Shown one piece after another: positions 46,613 to 55,827 of a stretch of DNA of 64,000 bases. Source of the stretch: Gautieria morchelliformis (Eukaryota; Basidiomycota; Agaricomycetes; Gomphales; Gomphaceae). Under the pieces are notes generated by a model, which was given only the letters and a program-made list of their open reading frames with translations, searched no databases and had not been told where the DNA came from. The stretch is taken from assembly GCA_015179125.1 (NCBI GenBank), contig WHVA01000051.1:286708-350707 (forward strand), written 5' to 3'. A program made the translations under genes and the position numbers. The first letter of the stretch is position 1; the number at the start of each line of letters is the position of its first letter.

Positions 46613-47044
46613 TATAGATATGGTGTTATTATATACAAATTATATTGTATATGAAAGGAATTTTTATTACAAATCCTAGCTTTTTTAAAAAAAGGCGTGA
46701 AAGGGCCCCCACCCCCTTCAATACACAAGAGAATGGAGGCACCTTTGACTCACTCTTTAAATTTCAGATTTCTCAAAATCATTTTTATACATGAAATACA
46801 GCATTATTGTAGAGATTAGGATAAAAAGATAAACACAGTATTTTACCATGTGTTCTTCAGATCTGCAATTATTCACAATAAAAAAATTCTTTTTTCGGTG
46901 GCTCAAACCATAGCTTTTTTAGAACATATAGAATAAAACATTTACCAATATACTGTATATCATGTATTTGGTATATATAATGTTATAAAATAGGATATAA
47001 TTTTAAAATACTAAATAAAACTGATTTTGCTAAGTTGTCAATTC
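46613..47044. other. AT-rich non-coding DNA
   Basis: No gene supported; runs of A and T, a short GGGCCCCCACCCCC patch at about 46699. It separates two AT-rich genes that point away from each other, so it may hold their promoters. Confidence 0.4.
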
Positions 47045-47497
47045 ATGTGGATGAAAAAGATGATGCTTACTATGAAAAGCATTGTTCGTAAGATATCTAC
47101 CTTTTTTGGTAGTACCCTAACCTTTGAACCAGATGCTGTCAAGGCAACTGGAGACAGGTCTGTTATTGAAATGGGAGGCTTGATAATAAACACAGAAGCC
47201 TTCTTCTGTGATGACAAACAGGTTTTCTTTGAACATTGGTCAGAATTTTCTAGTGGAGAGCTCATTATCCTTCCACAGCTCTATTGTTCTAATGAGATGT
47301 ATAGATTAATAATAAAGAGCATCTCAGATTTTATGGTTTCGCAATGGGTGTTAAGTCCTGATTCCCACTGCATAAGGATTGCAAGGGTAATATTGACCGG
47401 TAAAAGAAAGTATCCTTTAGTTGTAGCATATGATAAATGTAATGAATGTTGTATATATAATAGTCTAATAAGTATGACGCGGAGAACGCACTTTTAA
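47045..47497 (+). CDS. Hypothetical protein in AT-rich island
   Basis: ATG at 47045 opens a ~150-residue frame in AT-rich DNA. Visible features: a basic start (MWMKKMMLTMKSIVRK), GDRSVIEMGGLIINTEAFFCD, LIILPQLYCSNEMYRL and a Cys cluster YDKCNECCIY near the end. No family recognised. It is divergent to the nuclease-like gene and shares its composition, so both may have arrived together. Confidence 0.4.
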   Translation: MWMKKMMLTMKSIVRKISTFFGSTLTFEPDAVKATGDRSVIEMGGLIINTEAFFCDDKQVFFEHWSEFSSGELIILPQLYCSNEMYRLIIKSISDFMVSQWVLSPDSHCIRIARVILTGKRKYPLVVAYDKCNECCIYNSLISMTRRTHF

Positions 47498-47509
47498 TAT
47501 TTTAAGCGT

Positions 47510-47765
47510 TTACAGACAGAACAGCGTGTTTACAGACAAGCCAGCGCGCTTACAGACAAACCAGTGGGTTTACAGGCAAGCCAGCATGTTTACAGACAAT
47601 CCAGTGCGTTTACAGGCAAGCCAGCGCATTTACAGACAAGCCAGCGCATTTGCAGCGCATTTTCAAAGCGATTGGCGCATTTCCTTTAATTTTTGAAGTG
47701 TATACAGACAAACCAGTGCGTTTATGGAGTGATCAGCGCACTTACAGTGACCAGCGTGTTTACAC
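47510..47765. repeat. ~20-bp minisatellite
   Basis: About ten degenerate copies of a unit like AGCGCGTTTACAGACAAGCC, with gaps around 47650-47700. An open frame running through it is a by-product of the repeat. Confidence 0.8.
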
Positions 47766-48600
47766 CATGGACCTTGAGTTGGAGTCGGTCATTGCTGTAA
47801 ATGGACAATTGGACAGGATGCCTCCTCGCACGCACCCACAACGCCGCTCGATGCTGCCACCTCCCACACTACCACCTCCACGCCCCACCACACGCCCCCT
47901 CGCACAATGCTGCTCAATGCTGTCACCACACACGTGCCACCTCGCACGCACCCTCGACCCGCTCGATGCTGCCACCACACACGCGCCACCTCACAGACAC
48001 CCATGGCCACTCGACACTGCTATCACACACGCGCCACCTCGCTCCGCCCGCCGCCCACGCTTTATTCCCCATTGCCTTCTGGTTCTCCCGCAGACTCGCG
48101 TGGTGAAGTGCCTGCCGCGGCGCTGGAGGTGGAGGCGGAGTCTGAGGAGGTAATGGGGCCTGCGCCCCACTTGTCCATGTCGGCGCTGGCATAGAGCTTC
48201 ACCCTGTCGCTGGGTGCGTATGCGTCTGTTGGCATGCGGTCCAGGTCTGCGTTGGCGCTGGGATCAGGATCGGGCACGGGCGAGGGCTCGATGCACCACC
48301 ACACCGCGTGCTCCTGCACACTGGGGCATGTTCCAGATGCGGTGGCCATGTGGCCATGCCCTGGCGTGTGAGAGTGGGAGACGATAGCGCGTCCTGCACT
48401 CCTGCTCCCAGGCAACCCAGCCACCGACGTGCGTGCATGGGGTTGTGAGGAGTCGTGGGCGAGCGGGGGGAGTCTAACCGTTCGGAGTGGGGCAACTTGA
48501 TCCTTGGGTGCAGGTGTGGGTGCGAGGGTGCGGGTGATGAGGGAGTAGGAGTAAGGCGAGCGTCAAATAGCGCCGTGGAGTTATATAATTCTCCCTCTCA
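47766..48600. other. GC-rich low-complexity DNA
   Basis: Repeated CACACGCGCCACCTC-type blocks on the plus strand between 47820 and 48050, then GC-rich DNA. Long open frames occur on several strands at once, as expected for low-complexity sequence, so none is called. Confidence 0.5.
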
Positions 48601-48690
48601 TGACACCCTGCCACCACTATCCATGAGGACACAACAGTTTTATTTTGAGGGGATTATGGTGGACACATGGCTTGCCAGGGCTCAGAGTCC

Positions 48691-48903
48691 CTATGCTTCC
48701 CTATGCACCATATGCACCTTATGAAGTGTCTCATTAATTTTAGAGATACCATCTTGCATCCCAATATTGGGCCTCAAAGAGTTCAGATACTCTGACTGAG
48801 TGACAGATGTGCAGTACAAATTGCACATGAGCCTGTTTGAATCTGCTGCTGTGACCTTTTCACAATATCTTTCAAATGCTGTCGGACTCTCAGCCTGACC
48901 CAA
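48691..48903 (-). pseudogene. Retroelement gag fragment
   Basis: Minus-strand frame containing ESPTAFERYCEKVTAADSNR and SEYLNSLRPNIG. The style (short helical, Cys/Trp-poor) is that of a retrotransposon gag, but the exact class is uncertain. It lies next to a family B LTR fragment. Confidence 0.35.
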
Positions 48904-49027
48904 TTTGCCTCAAAGCACATGTTACTGTGAGAAAACTCAACAATCTTCTCTCTTGGTTCTATTACCAGTAAGAGTTTTCTGCTCAGTAGGACTAGGCTGA
49001 TCTAGTGTATAAGATACAGCCAAGTTG

Positions 49028-49237
49028 TGTTGTGTATCGGAAATCCTGGAGAACAGAACTAAAAGGACAGTGGCTTCAACTTATGTGTTGTGCCCCCAAT
49101 GAACTATTGTCTTAGGTATTTCAGTATTGATTATTGGAGACCGGAAGAGGCAGAGGTAGGGAGGGTTCAGGAGTTGAGCTTAGTAGAATGGGTCAGGGGT
49201 CGGAAGTCAGAGAGCAGAGGTCGGAAAAGGCGGAAGT
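49028..49237 (-). mobile_element. Fragment of a family B LTR
   Basis: Begins TGTTGTGTATCGG on the plus strand and shares TTCAAC, GCCCCCAATGAACTATTGTC and GGAAGTCAGA blocks with 61119-61788. Broken at 49237 where other elements begin. Confidence 0.7.
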
Positions 49238-49260
49238 GTCATGACCTGTCTATTTCCCTC
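49238..49260 (+). mobile_element. 23-bp start of a family A LTR
   Basis: TGTCATGACCTGTCTATTTC matches the start of the solo LTR at 7723. The similarity stops abruptly and a gypsy pol fragment follows. Confidence 0.5.
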
Positions 49261-50270
49261 ACCTGGAAACTTTGACTGGGTCCATTTCCACCTTTCCTTC
49301 CGACACAATCACCCCAAGATACTCTATCCACGTCCGCTCAAACTCGCACTTTTCCGGCTTGAGACACAGCTTGTACTCCCGGAGCCGTTCCAGCACTCTC
49401 CGCACGATCTCCCGATGTTCCGACATTGTTTTGGTGAAGATGAGGATGTCATCGAGGTAGATGCAGACAACCCCTTCTGGTATCATGTCACGGAAGATGT
49501 CATTCATCATCGTCTGGAACATGGCAGGACTGTTGGTGAGGCCAAAGAGCATGACCTGTGGCTCAAAGAGTCCTCGGTTGGTGCGGAATGCAGCCTTCCA
49601 CTCGTCTCCCTCCCGGATCCGAACATTATTGAAGCCCCAGCGGACATCCAGCTTAGTGAAGTACCTTGCCCCGTCGAGTTGTGTGATCAGTTCGGAAATG
49701 AGTGGAATGGGGTACCAGTTCTTGATTGTGATCGCATTCAAGGCCCGGTAATCCTGCACAAGTCTGAGCGAGCCGTCCTTCTTCTTGATGAAGAACACCG
49801 GAGATGCCATGGGTGACTTGGAGGGGCGGATCCTCCCTGTATGGAGGTTTTCCGCGAGGAATGCATTGAGCTCTACCTGCTCCTTGGGTCACAGCGGGTA
49901 GACCTTGCAGTTGGTGGGCTTTGACCCAGGCTCCAACTCAATGGCATGGTCCCACAGCTTCCGTGGAGGCAGGGCGTCAAACGACTCCTTGGCAAAGACG
50001 TCCTCGAACTCCCGCAGGTACTCCGGAATCTCCGCCTCTACTTTATCATGCCTCCTGGAGGCTTCAGCAAGGCGTTGCGAAATATTTCCAGTGGCGCAGA
50101 TGTGTTCCGCTTCCGGTGGAAGGTTCATGTATAGCAAGTGCTCCCCCTCCGCCAGAGTGTCTTCCAGGCCGAGTCAGATGACATCAGAGTCGGAATTGGA
50201 ATTGGAATTGGAAGTGGGAGCTGGTTAAACTTCCGCTTCTGAGTCTTCTCCAACAAGCAGTGGATGGGGG
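49261..50270 (-). pseudogene. Gypsy reverse-transcriptase fragment (fourth gypsy element)
   Basis: Minus strand. Order: EYLREFEDVFAKESFDALPP, WDHAIEL, then after an in-frame stop (about 49887) [65 protein letters not shown] and EYLGVIVSEGKV. These are consecutive RT blocks. RNase H and integrase are missing. The full-length family C element is inserted at its upstream end (CCAGT). Confidence 0.8.
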
Positions 50271-50275
50271 CCAGT

Positions 50276-50813
50276 TGTTACGGTATGATCCGTCGTAAGG
50301 TTGACCGAGGTCGGGGACGAAACCCGAGGCAAGGTCCGAGGTTACGGGGCGAGGTTTGGATGGGGAAGTCGGAGAGGGACTTGGCTTCAGCTTATGTGCT
50401 GCGCCGACCCTACGCACGAGTCCCAACTTTGGAGGCAAATGAATAAGAGGCGAGGTTTAGCTTAAGAGGCGAGGCTTAGAAACTAGCTAAGGATCGAAGG
50501 GATACGATAGTTGATTTTCAGACTGAGGAGTAGGAATGCATACAAGGGGGGTTATATACGGGCGAGGGTACGAGTCAGGGATGAACATATTAGTGGAGGT
50601 CAGGGCGAGGTAATATACGAATGATGCGTGATGGAGCGGAATCAGTAACTAAGGGGATACGGGCATGGGATCAAGGTCGGATATGAACTCAAGCTCGGGC
50701 TCGGGCTCGGGCGCAGGATAAGGATCATATGTACTCGGGCACGAATATCACAAGGCTCGGGCTTGGAAGAAAGTTCTACCGGTAAGTAACCGGCCAAAGG
50801 CCGGGTTCTTACA
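50276..50813 (-). repeat. 3' LTR of family C element
   Basis: 538 bp. On the minus strand a TATATAA box (about 50552-50558) is followed 33 bp later by CAGTCTGAAAAT (50514-50525), the likely transcript start. Nearly identical to the right-hand LTR. Confidence 0.92.
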
Positions 50814-50828
50814 GTATCCCCTCCTTAT
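50814..50828 (-). promoter_or_regulatory. Polypurine tract
   Basis: Minus strand AAGGAGGGGATAC directly before the 3' LTR. Position and purine run are as expected for plus-strand priming. Confidence 0.8.
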
Positions 50829-50986
50829 GGCCGAGACCCTCGAGGCCGTAATATGAACAAGGTTCGCCTATCCTCGAATCTAGATCCTGGCCCGATGTTA
50901 AGTAGCCGGAAAGGCGAAGCTTAAATTGTAGCCGAGGTTAGATAAAAGGGTGGGTAGGAGGCAGCGAACCCAAGTGCCAACGAAAT

Positions 50987-52079
50987 ATGGTGCGCCCTCA
51001 AGCCCTCTTCAACTCAGCCGTCGACGAGAACAGCGCGAACAACACGTTCGACCAGACACTACTGTCTGAGGAGAACGGAGCCTCAGGCGAGGTTATGCCC
51101 GAGGATCGACCCGAAGTTGGCGCATTGCCAATTGATGAGACGGGGGCCATCGACATGCGGCAGCTGTGGCAGGAAGGGCCGAATGGCAAAAAGGTGAGTC
51201 GTTTGGTAGCCTCATATTTTGCTGTTCGGTGACTTGAGTAGTACAAGCGAATGCTCTTCGCTTACCACCCGACAGACTTGACCCTATGCGCGCACTGCGA
51301 AGAGCGTGATTACACGTGCCTTCGCCAGGTGAGCCTCGACTTCGGCGTTGCCGACCAGGGGGCCTGCGTATGGTGCAGGACGCGGTCTTTAGGCTGTAGT
51401 ATAGCCTTCGGTCGTCGCAGCAAGGCGACCCCGGGAAAAGTCAGGCAAGCGCAGCAGGCAAGAAGCGGGCGAGGAGCGAGGATAGCGAAGACGGGCCGAG
51501 GCTGAGGAAGGAGGCCAAGGCTCGGGATGAGGTTGAGGAGGACGACGACTCAAGCGGAACTTGGAGATGAGGGTGGAGAGGATGGAAGCGAGGTTGAGCG
51601 AGGAGAAGGGACAGAAGACTGGGGGAGCGAGGCAGAGTGAGGGGAGAGAGGTTGGGGAAGCGGGGCAGAGTGCGGGGAAGGAAACCGAGGTAGAGGAAGC
51701 CGAGGTGGAAGAAACCGAGGTGGAAGGTCGGAGGGCGAAGAAGGATAAGAAGACGAAGAGGTCGGAGCGAAGTGTGGAGATGACGGAGTTGATAGCGGCG
51801 GTGAGGGATGTGGGACAGAAGGTGGGCAAGGTTGGGGAGAGGGTGTGCGAGTTGTTGGGGGAGTTTAGAGCGGCGAATGACAGGATGAACAGGGCGGACA
51901 TAGAGTTCATGAGGATAAGGAGGTGGAGGAACTACTTGAGACGTCTGCAGGACGCGAGATATTTGGCGGAGTATGGGGGATATGGGGGTCTAGTGGAGCG
52001 AAGTAGTAGTAGTAATGGGGAGGAGTCGGGCGAAGATAGCGAGGAGAGCGCGGAAGAGGATGCGAGGATGTTAGAGTAA
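50987..52079 (+). CDS. Gene on the opposite strand of the retroelement: Zn2Cys6-like and charged coiled-coil protein (decayed)
   Basis: Runs against the element's own genes. Exon 1 (50987-51193, 69 codons, MVRPQALFNSAVDENSAN) ends with GPNGKK; a 48-bp GT-AG intron (51194-51241) keeps the frame into YKRMLFAYHP. The next part has CAHCEERDYTC and, 15 residues on, CVWCRTRSLGC: two C-x2-C-x6-C halves, the spacing of a Gal4-type Zn2Cys6 cluster but without its usual basic residues. A basic GKKRARSEDSED segment (nuclear-signal-like) and a Glu/Lys/Arg-rich part (51561-52079, VERMEARLSEEKGQK; RMNRADIEFMRIRRWRNYLR) follow, separated by two frame changes (about 51440-51460 and 51545-51560). The tail is acidic. 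Likely DNA-binding by motif; role unknown. Gene is probably inactive in this copy. Confidence 0.55.
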
Positions 52080-52198
52080 TCTACTAATGGAATAATGGAA
52101 TCTTTTCTTGGTCTTTTATTGATTTTGTGATTCGATTGCGAGGATTTTTTTTTTTGTTATCTAACTACTGGGGTCATGGGGGTTAAACTAGGAAACGG

Positions 52199-53926
52199 TC
52201 ATAGGGCAGTCAAAGGTCCTGGCTTGGCCGGGTAAGACTTGTGGAAGTCAGTGACCAGCTCCGAGGCATGATCAAGCTCGGAAGCAAGGATCCACAAGGT
52301 TTCTTCGTCGGTACCTTCGTAACCAGTCCACCTAACAAGATAGAGTAACTTGCAGCTCTTGCGTCTATTATCGATCTTCGAGTTGAGGATTTCGGAAACC
52401 TCGAACTCGGGTTCGCCGTCGATAACAACTGGGGGCGGAGGCAGCTGAACTCGGTTCGGGATGGTGTTGGGCGAGGCTGGTTCGAGCATAGATACGTGGA
52501 ATACTGGATGGACTGAATGCATGTGTTCTGGAAGTCGAAGGGTGAAGGAGTGAGTACCCGCTCGGGAAATGATCTCAAAAGGACCCAAGAACTTCTCGGC
52601 GAGCTTTTTGGTAGGGTGAGTCGTTCTGAAGTACTGTGCCTTCACAAAGGCGAGGGATCCTACTTGGAAATCAGGAGCAGGCTTGCGGCGAACATCGGCC
52701 GAGGCTTGGTAAGTCTTCTGAGCCTCGAGGATGGCACGGCGAAGTTCTTGGTGAAGCTCGTCCAGGTCAACCACGAAGTCTCGAGCTCGTGCCAAGGCGA
52801 GGTCGCGCTCGGGGTGAACTGCGAGGTTTGGATGGTAACCCTTATTAGCAAAGAATGGGGATATGCCGGTGGTTGCGCTAGGCGCATTGTTGTAGGCGAA
52901 CTCGGCTAGGGGAAGGAGCGAAGCCCAATTGGACTGCTGATAGTTGCAATATATCCTGAGGTACTGTTCCAAGGTCTGGTTAGCATGCTCGGTTTGACCG
53001 TCACCCTCGGGATGATATCCCGAGGTGAAATGCAACCGCATGTCCAAGGCTTTCCCTAGGGAACACCAGAAGTGTGAGACGAACTCGGAACCCCTGTCCG
53101 AGGTGACGTGTGAGGGGACTCCATGCTTGGAAAAGACATGAAGGATGAAGAGATGGGCGAGCTCTTGCGAGGTTATCTTGTCTGTGGTAGGAATGAAGAT
53201 AACCTGCTTAGTGAAGCGGTCAACAATCACTAGTATGGAGGTGAACTCGGATGAAGGGGGGAGCTGCTCAATGAAATCCATAGAGATGGAATTCCAAGGC
53301 TTCTCGGGAACGGGAAGTTGTTTGAGGAGACCATAGGGTTTGTGACGTTGCGGCTTGCTTCGCATACAAGTGGTGCACGTTTTGCAATACTCCTTGACAA
53401 AGGATCTAATCCCTGGCCAAGTGTAATCTCGTCGGATCAGCTCCAAGGTCTTGTTGACCCCGAAGTGTCCCGAGAGAATGTGGTCGTGCTTGTATTGCAG
53501 GATGTGAAGTCTAAGGTCTTGGGCCGCTGGAACATAGGTTCGGTTGTCAAGCTTGAGAAAACCCTCGGGGTCTGTGGTCCACCTCGGGTCATTAACCAAG
53601 CCGAGGTGTGACTTGGCTATGGGGTCCGAGGGGAGGTTCGCTAGTATGTCAGCTCGGATCTGCTCGGTATCAAGCATCGAAGCGGCTCTGAGTATGACGG
53701 GAGCGAGGTTAGTAGCTCTAAGGGACGATGCCAGCTGGTGTTGAGTAAATACTGGCCGTAGGTTCTGTGGGTTTATGGTGGCATAGTCGCTATTCCCCTC
53801 TTTAAGGTAGACGTCCCATCGTCTAGTGAGAGAGTCAGGCTTCGTTCCGAGGCGACCAGGTCGAAAACGGATGGCGAGGTTGAATTGGGAAAGGTATTCT
53901 GACCACCGAGCTTGTCGATGGGTCAA
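52199..53926 (-). CDS. Integrase with C-terminal chromodomain (pol, family C)
   Basis: 575-codon open frame. RNase H tail (HRQARWSEYLSQF; GRLGTKPDSLTRR, residues 1-40), zinc-binding HHCC domain (H-x4-H in HILSGHFGVNK..., then CKTCTTC, about 150-195), catalytic core with Asp in SMDFIEQLP, Asp in TSDRGSEFVS and Glu in GDGQTEHANQ (about 215-320), then a GPFEIISRAGTHSFTLRLP domain and a chromodomain FEVSEILNSKID ... YLVRWTGYEGTDEETLW (about 500-560). Chromodomains guide such integrases to marked chromatin. The open frame is intact, but it is cut off from RT by a stop at 54008. Confidence 0.9.
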   Translation of the reverse strand: MTHRQARWSEYLSQFNLAIRFRPGRLGTKPDSLTRRWDVYLKEGNSDYATINPQNLRPVFTQHQLASSLRATNLAPVILRAASMLDTEQIRADILANLPSDPIAKSHLGLVNDPRWTTDPEGFLKLDNRTYVPAAQDLRLHILQYKHDHILSGHFGVNKTLELIRRDYTWPGIRSFVKEYCKTCTTCMRSKPQRHKPYGLLKQLPVPEKPWNSISMDFIEQLPPSSEFTSILVIVDRFTKQVIFIPTTDKITSQELAHLFILHVFSKHGVPSHVTSDRGSEFVSHFWCSLGKALDMRLHFTSGYHPEGDGQTEHANQTLEQYLRIYCNYQQSNWASLLPLAEFAYNNAPSATTGISPFFANKGYHPNLAVHPERDLALARARDFVVDLDELHQELRRAILEAQKTYQASADVRRKPAPDFQVGSLAFVKAQYFRTTHPTKKLAEKFLGPFEIISRAGTHSFTLRLPEHMHSVHPVFHVSMLEPASPNTIPNRVQLPPPPVVIDGEPEFEVSEILNSKIDNRRKSCKLLYLVRWTGYEGTDEETLWILASELDHASELVTDFHKSYPAKPGPLTAL

Positions 53927-54007
53927 GAGCTTCGTAGTTGAAAAGTATTCGAGGTTCTTGTGGTCGGTGATAACATCGACAGGGTCGCCAGAGCCCTCGA
54001 GGTAGTG

Positions 54008-55245
54008 TCACCAGCGTTGAAACGCTTCAAAAATTGCTAGGAGCTCCTTGTCATGAACATCATAGTTGAGCTCGGTAGAGGTGAATGTGCGGGAGTGGAA
54101 AGCGACGGGATGAAGTTTGCCTTCCAAGGTTCGCAGTGATAAGATTGCCGCTAAGGCATAATCTGAAGCATCAGTCTCTACGATTAGTGGAAGGTCAGGA
54201 ATCCAGTGGGTAAGGATAGGAGCGGTAGTGAATGCCTTCTTCACAAGTTGAAGGCCTGCCGACAATCCTCGGAAAAGTTCCAAGGGGTACCCTTGCTGGT
54301 GAGTTGGGTGAGAGGAATGGTGATGTCGGAGTAGTTGTGAATGAAACGTCGGTAGAAGTTGGTGAAACCGAGGAAGGACTGGATGTCGCGAACTTTGCGA
54401 GGTTCAGGCCAGTCTTGAATGACCTTTACCTTGTCGTCCGCCATAGTGAGGCCCTCGGGAGAGAGTATGTAGCCTAGGAATTCAACTGAGTTGTGATGAA
54501 ACTCGCATTTGTCTTCTTTGGCGAAGAGGTTGTTGAGTTGCAGTCGTCGCAAGACTTCCTTGACATGTTCAACATGTTTGGAGGGGTCACTGGGGTAGAT
54601 TAGAATGTCATCCAAGTATACCACCACACAAACATCCAAAAGGTCGGCGAAAATCTCGTTCATGAATCTCTGGAAAGCAGCAGGGCCGTTAGTGAGACCA
54701 AATGGCATAACCAACCATTCAAAAGACCCATAGCGAGTCCTGAAGGCGGTTTTCCATTCGTCACCCTCGGCCACCCGTACGAGGTGGTAAGCGTGACGAA
54801 GGTCAATCTTCGTATAGATGCGAGCATTCTTTAGAGCATCAAGTAAGTCAGCAATCAATGGCAATGGATACTGATCTTTTTTCGAGATCTTGTTTAAACC
54901 TCGGAAGTCGACACACAACCGAAGTGAGCCATCTTTTTTGCGAACAAACAATACCGCTGCACCATGAGGCGAGCGTGAAGGTCGGATGAAACCGATGTTC
55001 AAGTGCTCGTCGATGAACTCGCGAAGTGCTTTGAGTTCGGAAGCCGAGAGAGAGTAGATGGGACCGATAGGCAGCGAGGTCCCTTCTTCAAGGTTGATTT
55101 TGATATCGTGGGGTCGGTGGGGAGCTAGAGTGTCAGTGCATGCTTCCCAATGTTGCCCCTCTGGTGAGGAGCTCAGGCGAAGCCAGATTGAGCTGAAACA
55201 CTTCGGACCCTTCCAATCTATATGCGCGCATGAAAGCGGGTGCAT
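54008..55245 (-). pseudogene. Reverse transcriptase and RNase H (pol, family C)
   Basis: RT frame 54241-55245: [73 protein letters not shown] (catalytic) and [12 protein letters not shown]. RNase H (54008-54283) is in another frame: LIVETDASDYALAAIL and YDVHDKELLAIFEAF. It ends at TGG-TGA where family members have an Arg codon, consistent with a C-to-T change in CGA. A frame change separates RT and RNase H (about 54245-54280). Confidence 0.88.
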
Positions 55246-55777
55246 TGATTAGGGAAACGAGCGGTGCTTGCAACTTCGGAGGTGAGTTCGGAGGCGGGGG
55301 CGAAGATGCCGAAGGCGAGGTCAAAGTCGTAGCCGAAGCTGAGCTGGCTGACGTCGCCGTGGTCGCTGGAGTCGTTGTTAGGTCGATGGTCTTGAAAGTA
55401 ATACTGCCCAATACCCAGTCAATCGACGGATTGTAGCGGGTGAGCCAGTTGTGGCCAAGTACCATCGAGCAACTCGAGTCGAGCGAGGTTACATAGAAGG
55501 TAACCCATTGTTGTTCGCCAGTCGGAAAGCAAATGCAGAGGTCTAGAGCTTGGGTAATGGTAGTGTTAGTACTACCGTCAAATAGTTTCAAGGGTATAGG
55601 AGAGACAGGATAAACAGGCATAGAGTACTTCTGGACAAATCTGGATTCAATAAAACAATCTGAGGACCCGCAGTCAACTAATGCAACAAAAGCGACGTTG
55701 GGAAGCGAAGGCGAGGTTAGATCTACATTAAGGGAATCTTTGGACAATGAATGAGAAGTGGCACTGAGTCTGAGCAC
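55133..55777 (-). CDS. Retropepsin and linker (pol, family C)
   Basis: Contains [18 protein letters not shown] with the catalytic Asp (DCG rather than DSG/DTG) and, further on, [17 protein letters not shown], the conserved second block. A Ser/Pro/Thr-rich linker (about residues 130-165) leads towards RT; the frame changes near 55140 with a short loss of sequence before the [10 protein letters not shown] block of RT. Confidence 0.8.
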   Translation of the reverse strand: MLRLSATSHSLSKDSLNVDLTSPSLPNVAFVALVDCGSSDCFIESRFVQKYSMPVYPVSPIPLKLFDGSTNTTITQALDLCICFPTGEQQWVTFYVTSLDSSCSMVLGHNWLTRYNPSIDWVLGSITFKTIDLTTTPATTATSASSASATTLTSPSASSPPPPNSPPKLQAPLVSLINAPAFMRAYRLEGSEVFQLNLASPELLTRGATLGSMH

Positions 55778-55827
55778 ACGGGTGAGGTTACCACAATCCT
55801 CAGATCATGTGGTTCCGAGGTTGCTAC

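Noticed and set aside
47760-48500. Several 70-160-residue open frames on both strands
   Set aside because: GC-rich low-complexity DNA keeps many frames open; composition (His/Pro/Arg/Cys) follows the repeat, and no start or splice context is convincing.
49238-49260. Complete family A LTR at this point
   Set aside because: Only the first 23 bp match; the sequence then changes to gypsy pol.
51305-51362. A second intron in the opposite-strand gene (GTGAGCC ... GACCAG)
   Set aside because: At about 30 bp it is too short for splicing and removal is not needed to keep the frame.
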